Assembly (NCBI GenBank): GCA_051867655.1
Contig: JBJDYV010000010.1
Location: 1 to 64,000, forward strand
Direction of reading: 5' to 3'
Length of the DNA: 64,000 nucleotides
Source of the DNA: JAJPXI01 sp051867655
Lineage (GTDB): Bacteria > Bacillota > Clostridia > Oscillospirales > Oscillospiraceae
Part shown: positions 6,527 through 15,327 of the stretch, in pieces
How positions within the stretch are numbered: position 1 is the first letter of the stretch
How the letters are laid out: each line of letters starts with the position of its first letter
Translations under genes and position numbers: made by a program
The notes under the pieces: model-generated
Databases searched by the model: none
The model's input: the letters and a program-made list of their open reading frames with translations, nothing else
Told to the model about the DNA's origin: nothing

Positions 6527-8118
6527 CAAAAGCCTTATTCAAGAAGCAGATGATGGAGGTTTTCTCCTGGGTTTACCGGAGTAAAAAGTCCGGGAAAAAT
6601 CGCTCCAAGCAAGGCCTTGTAGGGTACATTGTACTTTATCTGTTTATTTTTGCTTTTCTCGGAAGTGTGTTTTACAAGGTCGCCGATATGCTCTGCGCGC
6701 CGCTCGCTGCAGCCGGTCTGGGCTGGCTGTACGTTGCCCTGATGGGACTGATTGCGGTGGCGCTGGGCGTGTTTGGCAGCGTGTTCAGCACCTATTCCTC
6801 CCTCTACCTCGCAAAAGACAACGACCTTCTGCTCTCCATGCCCGTCCCCGCCGCAAAGATCCTGCTGGTACGGCTGTCCGGCGTGTTCGCCATGGGGCTG
6901 CTGTATGAATTGATCGTCATGATCCCAACAGTGATCGTCTATTTCATGTCCGCGCCGGTCGGCGTGCTCGGGGTCATCTTTACCCTGCTTGTTCCCCTTG
7001 TTCTGTCGATCCTTGTCCTGACTCTGTCCTGTCTGCTCGGCTGGGTGGTTGCGCTGGTCAGCAGCAAACTGAAGAACAAGAACATTATTGTAGTCTTTCT
7101 CTCCCTGGCGTTTATTGCGGCATATTATTACTTCTATATGCGGGCCTATTCCATGCTGCAGAGCATCCTGGCCAATCCTCAGGCGGTCGGCAGCAGCATC
7201 AAAGGCGTCCTGTATCCCTTCTACCAGATGGGACTTGCCGCGGAGGGCCATGCGCTCTCCATGCTGATTTTTACCGTGATTATCGCGGCGTTGTTTGCCA
7301 TTGTCTACCTGGTACTGTCCCGCAGCTTTTTGAAGCTCGCCACCGCCAACCGCGGCGCGGCAAAGGTGAAATACAAAGAAAAGGCGGCCCGTGCAGGAAG
7401 TGCCGACAGCGCCTTGCTGCGCAAGGAGCTGAAACGCTTTCTCGGCAGCCCCACCTACATGCTCAACTGCGGACTCGGTATCGTGATCATGGTGATCGCC
7501 GCCGTCGCTCTGCTGATCAAGGGCAGCGCAGTAGTGGAGCTTATTTCCGGAATCTTTGCGAGCGGGGAAGATTTTATCCCCCTTCTTGCTGCTGCCGCCC
7601 TCTGCCTGCTGACGTGCATGAATGACATTGCGGCCCCATCCGTATCTCTGGAGGGCAAAAGCCTGTGGCTGGTTCAGGTTTTCCCGGTCTCCGCCTGGCA
7701 AGTGCTGAAGGCAAAGCTGAAGCTGCATCTGCTCCTGACGCTCATTCCCGCGCTGATCCTGGCGGTATGCGTGGACATTGTACTCGCGCCCGCGCCGGTC
7801 TTTGCAATTCTGATCCCGGTGGTCACGGCGCTGTTTATTCTGTTGATGGCCCTGATCGGCCTGTCTCTGGGCCTGAAAATGCCCAATCTGAACTGGAGCG
7901 ATGAAACGGTCCCCGTCAAGCAGAACATGAGTGTCATGCTGGCGCTGTTTGGCGGCTGGGCGCTTGTCCTCGCGCTGGGTGGACTGTATTTTGTACTGCG
8001 GAAATTTGTCAGCCCTCTGCTTTACCTGGCCTGTTCCGCGGCGGCACTGTTGATCGCTTCGATTGTCCTGTTGGTCTGGCTGAAGAACAAGGGTTCCAAG
8101 ATCTTCGAAAAGCTGTAA
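6523..8118 (+). CDS. ABC exporter permease, large multi-helix type
   Basis: 531 residues beginning MTKALFKKQMMEVFSWVYRS; the ATG overlaps the stop of the ATPase gene. Many long hydrophobic segments run through the protein, with two similar halves each holding about six helices separated by a hydrophilic region near residues 290-320 (AAKVKYKEKAARAG). This is the arrangement of putative ABC exporters in Clostridia that work as one large permease with a single ATPase. It is probably a membrane-bound drug, bacteriocin or lipid exporter, but nothing in the sequence names the substrate. Confidence 0.88.
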   Translation: MTKALFKKQMMEVFSWVYRSKKSGKNRSKQGLVGYIVLYLFIFAFLGSVFYKVADMLCAPLAAAGLGWLYVALMGLIAVALGVFGSVFSTYSSLYLAKDNDLLLSMPVPAAKILLVRLSGVFAMGLLYELIVMIPTVIVYFMSAPVGVLGVIFTLLVPLVLSILVLTLSCLLGWVVALVSSKLKNKNIIVVFLSLAFIAAYYYFYMRAYSMLQSILANPQAVGSSIKGVLYPFYQMGLAAEGHALSMLIFTVIIAALFAIVYLVLSRSFLKLATANRGAAKVKYKEKAARAGSADSALLRKELKRFLGSPTYMLNCGLGIVIMVIAAVALLIKGSAVVELISGIFASGEDFIPLLAAAALCLLTCMNDIAAPSVSLEGKSLWLVQVFPVSAWQVLKAKLKLHLLLTLIPALILAVCVDIVLAPAPVFAILIPVVTALFILLMALIGLSLGLKMPNLNWSDETVPVKQNMSVMLALFGGWALVLALGGLYFVLRKFVSPLLYLACSAAALLIASIVLLVWLKNKGSKIFEKL

Positions 8119-8155
8119 GCGCACCGCTGAATGTGCTGCGGAGCGGGAAACAGAA

Positions 8156-8710
8156 ATGAGAAGGATGAGCAGGCATGAAAAGCCTGACAACCATTCAGAA
8201 ACCTTCCGTGTATTTCAGATCCTGTCCAAAGTTTTTATGATCCTGTCCTTCGTTGCAGCAGGTCTTGCACTGCTAGGGGTAACCTACGCTCTGGTCTGGC
8301 GGAATGGCGGCATGGTGGTGGGCTCCGATTATGAAACCATGTTGTCTCTGACCAATACCGCCGGTCTGGATCAAATGATCGCAGAACTGCTGGCTGACAC
8401 TGTATTTGCCCTGACCGACGGCATCCTGTTGCTGTTTGCCTTCCTATACTTCAGGGCAGAGCAAACGGACGGCACGTCCTTTACCCGCAACGGGGCGCAC
8501 AGGGTCAATAATCTCGGCATCAAAGCCATCGTACTGCCCATCGTGGCGGCGATCATCTCCGCGATCATCTATGGCTGCGTTGGCCTGACCCGTTCCAATG
8601 ACTGGAACAACGCAGGCTTTATCTTGCTGGGTATCATCCTGATCCCAGCGTCGCCAGTGTTCCGCTACGGCGCAAAGCTGGAGGCAAACATAAAGGAGGC
8701 TGCAGAATGA
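8156..8710 (+). CDS. Membrane protein, DUF2975-like
   Basis: 184 residues with about four membrane helices (near residues 25-48, 82-100, 122-145 and 152-170). The alternation of a long first extracytoplasmic loop, a short FLYFRAEQTDGTSFT link and a final hydrophobic pair resembles DUF2975 proteins, which often sit beside small regulators. Family assignment is by eye only. The ATG at 8156 lacks a strong ribosome site; the in-frame ATG at 8165 is possible. It lies 37 bases after the exporter and its stop overlaps the next start, so it probably belongs to the same operon. Function unknown. Confidence 0.7.
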   Translation: MRRMSRHEKPDNHSETFRVFQILSKVFMILSFVAAGLALLGVTYALVWRNGGMVVGSDYETMLSLTNTAGLDQMIAELLADTVFALTDGILLLFAFLYFRAEQTDGTSFTRNGAHRVNNLGIKAIVLPIVAAIISAIIYGCVGLTRSNDWNNAGFILLGIILIPASPVFRYGAKLEANIKEAAE

Positions 8711-9180
8711 AGTTCAAGAATCCCTTGCTGGCAGTTACTGACATGGAGAAGTCTGTTGCATTTTACAAAGAGGTATTGGGCCTTCGCAAGATCATGGACT
8801 TTGGTGCCAATGTAACCCTGACCGGCGGAGTGTGCCTGCAGACGAGAGAGACCTGGGCAGAATTTATCGGAGTATCTCCCGACGAACTGGGTTGCTGCGG
8901 CAAGGTCAGTGAACTCTATTTTGAGGAAGACGATTTCGACTCTTTCCTGGAAAAGCTGACGGGTCTGGATCTCCGCTATATCCACCCGGTCAAGGAGCAC
9001 GCGTGGGGACAGCGTGTGGTGCGCTTTTATGACCCTGACGGCCATATCATTGAGGTGGGTGAAAACACGAAGGCCGTCTGCCTGCGTTTTCTGGACAGCG
9101 GCATGACCGAGGAACAGACAGCCGAACGGATGGATGTGCCGCTCAAGTTTGTGAAAGCCTGTATGAAAGGAAAGCATTGA
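8707..9180 (+). CDS. VOC-family (glyoxalase/dioxygenase-like) protein
   Basis: 157 residues. The N-terminal MKFKNPLLAVTDMEKSVAFY motif with YKEVLGL, and FYDPDGHIIEVGE near residue 110-120, are typical of the vicinal-oxygen-chelate fold (glyoxalase, fosfomycin or bleomycin resistance proteins). H and E of DPDGHIIEVGE are plausible metal ligands. The C-terminal 30 residues (FLDSGMTEEQTAERMDVPLKFV) form a short helix-turn-helix-like tail seen in some clostridial VOC proteins. It overlaps the previous gene by 4 bases (ATGA), with AAGGAGG upstream. Role could be detoxification; substrate unknown. Confidence 0.87.
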   Translation: MKFKNPLLAVTDMEKSVAFYKEVLGLRKIMDFGANVTLTGGVCLQTRETWAEFIGVSPDELGCCGKVSELYFEEDDFDSFLEKLTGLDLRYIHPVKEHAWGQRVVRFYDPDGHIIEVGENTKAVCLRFLDSGMTEEQTAERMDVPLKFVKACMKGKH

Positions 9181-9243
9181 TAAAGGACTTTATCCGGGAA
9201 TCGCTGCCCTGAGTATTCATTATCGCAAACGGAGTCAATTGAA

Positions 9244-10149
9244 ATGAAGCTTTGTGAAGGGATCCATCAAATCCGAATCGATTTTCAAGTCACGCCGCTG
9301 GTCAAGCGCTATGTGTATGTCTATCTGATCGAAGCGGAGCACTGCTACCTGATCGATTCGGGAGTTGCCGGAAGTGAAAAGATCATTTCCGAATATATGA
9401 AAAGCATTGGGCGGGATCTGTCGGAGATCAAAGGGATCTTTCTGACCCACGCTCACCCTGACCATATCGGCGGCGCGCCGATGCTGAAAGCTCTGACGGG
9501 ATGCCGGATCTATGCCAGTGCGGGAGAACGGCGCTGGATCGAAGATATTGATCTGGAGTACCGGGAGCGGCCCATTCCGAACTTTTACCAGCTGACCGGT
9601 CCGTCATCGGTTCAGGTGGATACCGTGTTGGCGGATGGAGAACTTGTCCAACCGGAACCGGGTCTGCAAATCGAGGCGGTCGGCACGGGCGGCCATTCCT
9701 GCGACGATCTTTCCTTTTGGCTGCGCGGCAAAGGTGTTTTGTTTACGGGCGACGCCATCCCGGTGGTCGGCGATATCCCGATCTATATCGACAGTCAAAA
9801 GAGTCTGGACAGTCTGGAACGGCTGCGTGAGCTGTCCGATACGGCACAGCTTTACTGCCCCGCGTGGGATCGTGCTTATCAAAGGCAGGAATGTAAGCAA
9901 GCCATCGCGCAGGCAATCGCGCTGATCGAAACGCTGGAGCGGAATGTCAGTTTGCTGCTCCAGGAAAAGCCAAACGCCACGTCCGAACAATATACCGCTC
10001 TTTTGTGCGAGAAGATGCAGATACAACAATTTATGAATAACCCGCTTTTTCAGAGAACCGTGCTCAGTCACATCCATTCATTAAAAAATAAATTAAAATC
10101 GCGGGAGGATTGCAGCGTATTGCAGCAAAAATCCGGAAATGGCAGATAG
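9244..10149 (+). CDS. MBL-fold metallo-hydrolase
   Basis: 301 residues with the metallo-beta-lactamase metal motif THAHPDHIGG (T68-G77), a further ligand His in GGHSCDDLSFWL and the bridging Asp in FTGDAIPV. The C-terminal part (about 220-300) is helical and fits the multi-helix lid of MBL-fold proteins that cleave small esters or thioesters. It starts 64 bases after the VOC gene with GGAG 9 bases upstream. Exact reaction not predictable; it could be a lactonase-like or glyoxalase II-like enzyme. Confidence 0.9.
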   Translation: MKLCEGIHQIRIDFQVTPLVKRYVYVYLIEAEHCYLIDSGVAGSEKIISEYMKSIGRDLSEIKGIFLTHAHPDHIGGAPMLKALTGCRIYASAGERRWIEDIDLEYRERPIPNFYQLTGPSSVQVDTVLADGELVQPEPGLQIEAVGTGGHSCDDLSFWLRGKGVLFTGDAIPVVGDIPIYIDSQKSLDSLERLRELSDTAQLYCPAWDRAYQRQECKQAIAQAIALIETLERNVSLLLQEKPNATSEQYTALLCEKMQIQQFMNNPLFQRTVLSHIHSLKNKLKSREDCSVLQQKSGNGR

Positions 10150-10224
10150 CGGAAGCCAAAGACCAAGCCGAGACGCGCAGCACGGCGCAGTGCACGGTCA
10201 AGCGTCTGGCCCCTGAGGAAGACC

Positions 10225-10371
10225 ATGCGGCAGGACTATGCGCAGCAGGTGTTCACAGTCCGCTCCTCCCCCTGCGCGGTGGAGAGTTACCGGCATCTCG
10301 GCTTTCGGGAAACGGACGCCGAACAATCTGTAAAGGGATTGCGCTATACAGCAATGAAGTTTGAGGGATAA
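10225..10371 (+). pseudogene. Remnant of a GNAT N-acetyltransferase
   Basis: The frame encodes about 48 residues ending VFTVRSSPCAVESYRHLGF, then RETDAEQ...GLRYTAMKFEG and a stop. This matches the C-terminal part of GNAT acetyltransferases (pattern V-N/R-SSP-AV-FY-LGF...EQ..GIRF.PM). The acetyl-CoA binding half is missing, and 10150-10224 shows no matching continuation, so the gene appears truncated. It sits 75 bases after the MBL gene and 12 before the DUF4097 gene. Confidence 0.65.
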
Positions 10372-10382
10372 GGTGGTCACTT

Positions 10383-11327
10383 ATGAAAAAAATGTTTGCT
10401 CTCGTCATCGCGCTGTGCTGTCTGCTGTTGGCCGGCTGCAGCCATACTACCAACCGGAGCCTGTTCGGCGATACCTTTCGCTATGACAACCCGGAGCGCT
10501 ACACCGTCGGCGGCGGGGCTCTGGCAGATCCGGTCAAGCACCTGGAGATCCAGTGGCTCACCGGCCGTGTGGAGATCCAACGCGGCGACGGAGACAATGT
10601 GGAGTTTGAAGAAACAGCGAACCGCAAGCTGTCTGACGAACTGACTATGCGCTGGTGGCTGGACGAAGAAACTCTGCACATCAAATTCTGCAATACCGGC
10701 CGGTGGGACATCGGAAATCTGCAAAAGACGCTGACGGTGACTTTGCCCAATGACCTGCTGTTGGAGTCCGCGCAGATCACAACGGTCTCCGCCGATATCG
10801 AAGCGCCGGAGCTGTCTGCCAGAAGAATCGACTGGAGCACCACCTCCGGCGGCATGACAGCCCAGCTGTTTGACACGGAGCACATCGACGCGCGGACTGT
10901 CTCCGGTACAGTGGATTTGACCTCCTATGCTGACGCGGAGGAAGTCGAGGTGGATTCCACCTCCGGCGATGTCCGCCTAAGTCTCGGGATCACGGAAGAG
11001 CTGAATGTGGGCACGGTCTCCGGAAAAATCCAAGTTGCAGCCGTGAAAAGCCCACAAACCGAGCTGGAAAGCACCAGCGGCGCTATCGCCCTGCGTCTGA
11101 AGGAAGTATCCGGGGCGTGCAAGATTGGCTCCGTTTCCGGGGCGGTGACTTTGGCTTTGCCCGAGGACGCCCAGTTTTCCGTGGAGTTCAAAACGGTGAG
11201 CGGCAGCTTTGACAGCGAGATCGAGCTGAGCAAGGAAGGCGAGACCTACCTCGCCGGCAGCGGCCAGAACTGGTTTGAGGTCAAAACCACCTCCGGCAGC
11301 CTGGAAATCTGCAAAGAAAACGGATGA
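10383..11327 (+). CDS. DUF4097-family lipoprotein
   Basis: 314 residues, with lipoprotein signal MKKMFALVIALCCLLLAGC (lipobox LLAGC, Cys19 or so). The rest is a repeated beta-strand array with recurring T-x-SG-x and SVSG units (TVSGTVDLTSYADAEEVEVDSTSGDVRLSLGI...), the right-handed beta-helix pattern of DUF4097 proteins. It would be anchored on the outer face of the membrane. The AAGGTGG ribosome site is 7 bases upstream. DUF4097 proteins are common beside two-component, PspC or exporter genes, but their job is unknown. Confidence 0.9.
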   Translation: MKKMFALVIALCCLLLAGCSHTTNRSLFGDTFRYDNPERYTVGGGALADPVKHLEIQWLTGRVEIQRGDGDNVEFEETANRKLSDELTMRWWLDEETLHIKFCNTGRWDIGNLQKTLTVTLPNDLLLESAQITTVSADIEAPELSARRIDWSTTSGGMTAQLFDTEHIDARTVSGTVDLTSYADAEEVEVDSTSGDVRLSLGITEELNVGTVSGKIQVAAVKSPQTELESTSGAIALRLKEVSGACKIGSVSGAVTLALPEDAQFSVEFKTVSGSFDSEIELSKEGETYLAGSGQNWFEVKTTSGSLEICKENG

Positions 11328-11380
11328 TCCCTAACTGAAAGGAACTGTCTGCAAAGATTTATATCGTGAGGTTTGAACGC

Positions 11381-12013
11381 ATGGCTTTTGATTACAAGAA
11401 AGAGTATCGGGAATTTTATCTGCCCAAGGAAAAACCGGAGATTGTAACGGTGCCGCCCATGAACTACATCGCGGTGAGCGGTGCGGGGGACCCCAACGAG
11501 GAGGGCGGCGCGTATAAGGCTGCGATCGGGCTGCTCTACGGCGTCGCCTTCACCATTAAAATGAGCAAGAAGAGTAACCACCGGATCGAGGGGTATTTTG
11601 ACTATGTCGTTCCTCCGCTGGAGGGCTTTTGGCAGCAGGAAGGCGTGGATGGCTTTGACCTGACCCGAAAAGAAGAGTTCCGTTGGATCTCCGTCATCCG
11701 GCTGCCGGACTTCGTGACACGGGCGGATTTTGATTGGGCGGTCGTGGAAGCCGCGAACAAGAAAAAGCAGGATTTCTCCCCGGTGGAGTTTTTGACCCTT
11801 GAGGAAGGACTGTGTGTGCAGATGATGCACATCGGCCCCTTTGACGAAGAGGCCGCAAGCGTCGCACGAATGGACGAATTTCTGGCAGAAAATGGATATG
11901 AAAATGATTTCTCCGATTCCCGCCTGCACCACGAGATCTATCTCTCCGACGCGCGAAGAGTGGACCCGGCAAAGTGGAAAACCGTGATCCGCCACCCCAT
12001 CCGAGCAAAATAG
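11381..12013 (+). CDS. GyrI-like small-molecule binding protein
   Basis: 210 residues starting MAFDYKKEYREFYLPKEKPE, followed by IVTVPPMNYIAVSGAGDPNEEGG, a beginning highly typical of stand-alone GyrI-like (SOUL/GyrI superfamily) proteins in Clostridia. The ATG at 11381 is preferred, with GTGAGG 9 bases upstream; GTG at 11366 would remove the ribosome site. The family binds hydrophobic drugs, and some members hydrolyse toxic compounds. The AraC-type regulator encoded next carries the same type of domain, so the pair probably share a ligand class. Confidence 0.88.
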   Translation: MAFDYKKEYREFYLPKEKPEIVTVPPMNYIAVSGAGDPNEEGGAYKAAIGLLYGVAFTIKMSKKSNHRIEGYFDYVVPPLEGFWQQEGVDGFDLTRKEEFRWISVIRLPDFVTRADFDWAVVEAANKKKQDFSPVEFLTLEEGLCVQMMHIGPFDEEAASVARMDEFLAENGYENDFSDSRLHHEIYLSDARRVDPAKWKTVIRHPIRAK

Positions 12014-12047
12014 CAAGGAACATCGAGCGATTTCCTTTTCCCCCATG

Positions 12048-12053
12048 TATAAT
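12048..12053 (+). promoter_or_regulatory. Possible -10 box of the AraC-GyrI gene
   Basis: TATAAT 24 bases before the gene start; no good -35 is visible, as would be expected if an activator is needed. Confidence 0.35.
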
Positions 12054-12076
12054 CGAATGCGTCGGGAGGTGAAAAG

Positions 12077-12964
12077 ATGAAGGAGCAGGTTCTGGCGGTC
12101 CAGCGGATGCAGGAGTATATTGAGGAAAACCTGGAAAGCGAGATCAGTCTGGCCGATCTGGCGCGGGCGTCGCTTTTCTCTCCGTGGCACTCCTACCGCC
12201 TGTTCCGGCAGTATACCGGGCTGACCCCGGCGGAGTACATCCGACGACTGCGGCTGTCCCGTTCGGCGGTGCGGCTGAAGCAGGGCGGCTGCCGGGTAAT
12301 CGACGCGGCATATGACCTGGGTTTTGGCAGCGTGGACGGCTATCAGCGGGCTTTTTTCCGGGAATTCGGCTGCAATCCCGGCGAATACGCGCGCACGAAG
12401 GTCCCCCTTCCCCTTTTCATCCCCTATGGCGTGAAATTTCGGGAACTGAGAAAGGAAGTCGTTGATGTGAAAGATGTTCAGAGCGTATTTGTCCAGCTGA
12501 TCCAGAAGCCGGAACGCAAGGTCATTCTCAAGCGCGGTGTCAGCGCCGCGGATTATTTCGCCTACTGTGAGGAAGTGGGCTGCGACATCTGGGGTCTTCT
12601 GACCAGTATGGACTCCCTGTGCGGGGAGCCGGTCTGTCTGTGGCTGCCGGAGCAGTATCGGAAGCCGGGGACCTCTGTCTACGTGCAGGGCGTGGAAGTC
12701 GGAGCAGATTATGACGGCACCGTTCCGGAGGGATTCGACGTGATCACTCTGCCGCCGGCGGAGTACCTGATGTTCCAGGGCGAACCCTTCCGGGAGGAGG
12801 ACTACTGCCAAGCCATCACGGCGGTGCAGCAAGCCATGGACAAGTATGACCCCGCGCTGCTCGGCCGCCGGTGGGACGACGCCAATCCCCGCGTCCAGTT
12901 GGAGCCCCGGGGAGAGCGCGGCTACATTGAGCTGCGGGCGGTCAGTCCGCTCCGGGCAGAGTGA
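12077..12964 (+). CDS. AraC-family regulator with GyrI-like effector domain
   Basis: 295 residues. Residues 8-105 hold the two helix-turn-helix motifs of the AraC/XylS DNA-binding domain (EISLADLARASLFSPWHSYR and RVIDAAYDLGFGSVDGYQRAFF, then F-G-CNPGEYAR). Residues about 130-293 form a GyrI-like ligand domain with LPPAEYLMFQGEPF near 235-248. This SoxS/Rob/TipA-like architecture senses drugs or organic toxins and activates efflux genes. GGAGGTG lies 8 bases upstream. Its targets are probably local genes, but no repeated operator is obvious. Confidence 0.93.
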   Translation: MKEQVLAVQRMQEYIEENLESEISLADLARASLFSPWHSYRLFRQYTGLTPAEYIRRLRLSRSAVRLKQGGCRVIDAAYDLGFGSVDGYQRAFFREFGCNPGEYARTKVPLPLFIPYGVKFRELRKEVVDVKDVQSVFVQLIQKPERKVILKRGVSAADYFAYCEEVGCDIWGLLTSMDSLCGEPVCLWLPEQYRKPGTSVYVQGVEVGADYDGTVPEGFDVITLPPAEYLMFQGEPFREEDYCQAITAVQQAMDKYDPALLGRRWDDANPRVQLEPRGERGYIELRAVSPLRAE

Positions 12965-12982
12965 CCCCATCTCACACGAAAA

Positions 12983-13020
12983 GGAAGAGCGGACGCCCCC
13001 TGCGGGCCGTCCGCTCTTCC
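12983..13020. terminator. Bidirectional terminator between convergent genes
   Basis: 13-bp stem GGAAGAGCGGACG / CGTCCGCTCTTCC (12983-12995, 13008-13020) with short T-rich stretches on each side, serving AraC (+) and the ABC permease (-). Confidence 0.75.
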
Positions 13021-13023
13021 CTT

Positions 13024-13809
13024 TTACCGAATATCTTTTTTACAGTACCTCACATAGGCCGCGGCAATTCCAATGATCCCATATAAAATCCCAAGCAGTA
13101 CAAGCGGGACGTCCAGGCTTCCGTTTGTCACGATGTCGGCCCCCTCCGCATAGCCGAAGGGAGTGATGTATTTCAGGCACTGCGCACTGTCGGAAATATT
13201 GGCAATGATGTTCAGAAAGTACATCACCGCCGCAACACCCAGACCGATCCCCAGGCTGCCCTGCCGCAGGAATGCGGAGATGCCGAAGCAGATCCCCGCC
13301 AGCTCCACCTGCAGCAGAAAATAGGCCAGGTGCAGCAGAAGAAGCTCCTTCCAGGGGATCGCCTCTCCGATGGCTGCGACGGAGCCAAGGGCCAAGGCCA
13401 GAATGACTGCGTTCAGCACGACGATCTGCGCCAGGACAGCGCAGAGCTTTTCCGTAATAACACGGCGCCGGCTCACCGGATGGGTCAGCAGGAATTCCGC
13501 AGTTCCCTCCTTTTCCTCCTTGGCGAGAACGGTCACCGCGACGAGGGAAGCGAAAAACGCCCCGCCGAGGCCCAGAATGTTCCCGCACTCCACGGCATAA
13601 AAGCCGGTCAGCGTGCCGAAATTGAGACGATCCATGCCGAAGGCCGCCGAAAAGCTGCCCATGGAGGCAAACATGCCGCTGACTGCGTCCATCTCCCCTT
13701 TCATCTCCGGGAACAGGAAAATGCAGATTGCCATCAAAAAGCCGATCGCAGCCGTCCAGACGATCAGGGAGGTCCTCCCCTGCCGCAGTTCATGTTTCAT
13801 CAGCGTCAT
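13024..13809 (-). CDS. ABC transporter permease (ABC-2 type)
   Basis: 261 residues with about six membrane helices. The region after helix 2 contains AKEEKEGTAEFLLTHPVSRRRVITEKL, the coupling-helix motif of NatB/ABC-2 permeases (E-x-GT-x-FLL-x-P-x-SR). The ATG overlaps the stop of the ATPase gene by 4 bases (13806-13809). Third gene of a TetR-ATPase-permease operon, thus probably an inducible exporter. Substrate unknown. Confidence 0.9.
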   Translation of the reverse strand: MTLMKHELRQGRTSLIVWTAAIGFLMAICIFLFPEMKGEMDAVSGMFASMGSFSAAFGMDRLNFGTLTGFYAVECGNILGLGGAFFASLVAVTVLAKEEKEGTAEFLLTHPVSRRRVITEKLCAVLAQIVVLNAVILALALGSVAAIGEAIPWKELLLLHLAYFLLQVELAGICFGISAFLRQGSLGIGLGVAAVMYFLNIIANISDSAQCLKYITPFGYAEGADIVTNGSLDVPLVLLGILYGIIGIAAAYVRYCKKDIR

Positions 13810-14687
13810 GGGTTCGCACCTCCCTCCTCATAATAGTGCAGGAAGATCTCTTCCAGGTCCGGCTCGGCCAGCGACAGGTCCGTGATCCGACCTGCCGCTA
13901 AGGTGCGGAGCAGTTCGCTGATGTTGCCGCCGTAGAGGAAGCTGACACTGTCTCCGTCCGCCTGTAGGCCGCGCACACCGGTCAGGCCGGACAGATCGAC
14001 CTGACCGTGGACCGTGACCCGCTTGGCACTGGTCTTCGCCAGGGTCTCCACGCTGTCGCAGGCGATCATGCGTCCCTCCCGGATGATGGCTGCCTTGGTG
14101 CAGTTGCGCTGGATCTCAGAAAGCACATGAGAGGACAGGAACACGGTCGCACCGGCTTGATTGCGCTCCCGGAGGATTTTGAAGAACTCCCGCTGCATCA
14201 GCGGATCCAGACCGCTGGTGGGCTCGTCCAGAATCAGCAGAGGTGGTCTATGCTGGAGTGCGCAGACAATGGCGACCTTTTTCCGGTTGCCAAAGGACAG
14301 CTCCTCCACTTTTCTGGAGGTGTCCAACTGCAGCCGCTGGCACAGGCACTCCCGTTCCGCCGCACAGTCCGCCTTTCGCAGGTCGGCGGAAAACTTCAGA
14401 ACATCCCGGACGCGCATACCGGGATAGAACACCGCCTCTGAGGGAAGATAGCCGACATAGCTCAGGATTTTCTCCTTCTCTCTGACGATATCCATCCCGA
14501 GGATCATTCCTTCGCCGCCGGTGGACTGAATCAGCCCCAGCAGGGTGCGGATCGTGGTACTCTTCCCCGCTCCGTTGGGGCCGATAAAACCAAAGAACTC
14601 CCCCTCCGCAACAGTCAGGTTCAGGTCGATGATCCCTCTGGACTTTCCGTAATATTTGGTCAGGTTTCTTGTTTCGATGGCGTGCAT
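13806..14687 (-). CDS. ABC transporter ATP-binding protein
   Basis: 293 residues: Walker A GPNGAGKST (about 36-44), signature variant LSFGNRKKVAIVCAL, Walker B LLILDEPTSGLDP, H-loop SSHVLSEIQ, and a C-terminal extension of about 80 residues typical of ABC-2 exporters such as BcrA/NatA. The ATG lies one base after the TetR stop. It energises the permease encoded next, probably for export of a toxic compound. Confidence 0.93.
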   Translation of the reverse strand: MHAIETRNLTKYYGKSRGIIDLNLTVAEGEFFGFIGPNGAGKSTTIRTLLGLIQSTGGEGMILGMDIVREKEKILSYVGYLPSEAVFYPGMRVRDVLKFSADLRKADCAAERECLCQRLQLDTSRKVEELSFGNRKKVAIVCALQHRPPLLILDEPTSGLDPLMQREFFKILRERNQAGATVFLSSHVLSEIQRNCTKAAIIREGRMIACDSVETLAKTSAKRVTVHGQVDLSGLTGVRGLQADGDSVSFLYGGNISELLRTLAAGRITDLSLAEPDLEEIFLHYYEEGGANP

Positions 14688-14688
14688 A

Positions 14689-15303
14689 TCAGCCCTCTTT
14701 TCTCAAAAAAATGCTCTTCCAAAAAGAAATAAGCTGTGTAAAATCTTTCTCCATCTGGTCCATGTCAATGTTGTCCCGCTGGACCATTTCCCACAGATAG
14801 CCCTCTGACGCCCAGTACATATCCCGGTACATCATCGGGATATCCAGTCCCGGTATGAACTGCTCCGGGTCAAGGTTCATCAAGGTGGAGCTTGCTTTCA
14901 AGTCAAAGTATTTCTGATAGCTCTTCTGGACCGCCGCGCAAATGTCGGGGTCCTTTTCGTAAAACGCCTTGATGACAAAGGCGGCCATGTCGGGATATTG
15001 TCGGATGATGTCCATTTTGGCCTGCATTCCGCGCGTCATGCTTTCAAACAGGTCCTTCTGCCCGTAGCAGTCGTATTTGGTTAGATATTCAATCGTAATT
15101 TGCGCACAGGTATCCCAGAGGAAAAGATACAGCTCTTTCTTGTTGTGGAAGTAGTGGAACAGCAGGGATTTGCTGATCCCCGCCGCGCCCGCGATCTCGC
15201 TCGTGGGGCTGTTTTTATAGGAGTTCTGCGAAAACACCCGGTACCCGGCATTGAGGATCGCCTGCCGCTTCTCCTCCGGCAGAGAGAAAAAACGTTCATT
15301 CAT
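14689..15303 (-). CDS. TetR/AcrR family transcriptional regulator
   Basis: 204 residues. The N-terminal helix-turn-helix (about residues 8-55) contains ILNAGYRVFSQNSYKNSPTS, EIAGAAGISKSLLFHYF and HNKKELYLFL, a classic TetR pattern. The ATG at 15303 follows GGAGGTG by 5 bases; an upstream extension has no ribosome site. It heads the operon with the ABC genes, and the inverted repeat around its -10 box (15328-15355) fits autoregulation, so the exporter would be induced by whatever the regulator binds. Confidence 0.92.
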   Translation of the reverse strand: MNERFFSLPEEKRQAILNAGYRVFSQNSYKNSPTSEIAGAAGISKSLLFHYFHNKKELYLFLWDTCAQITIEYLTKYDCYGQKDLFESMTRGMQAKMDIIRQYPDMAAFVIKAFYEKDPDICAAVQKSYQKYFDLKASSTLMNLDPEQFIPGLDIPMMYRDMYWASEGYLWEMVQRDNIDMDQMEKDFTQLISFWKSIFLRKEG

Positions 15304-15327
15304 TACATCACCTCCATAAACCGCTGC

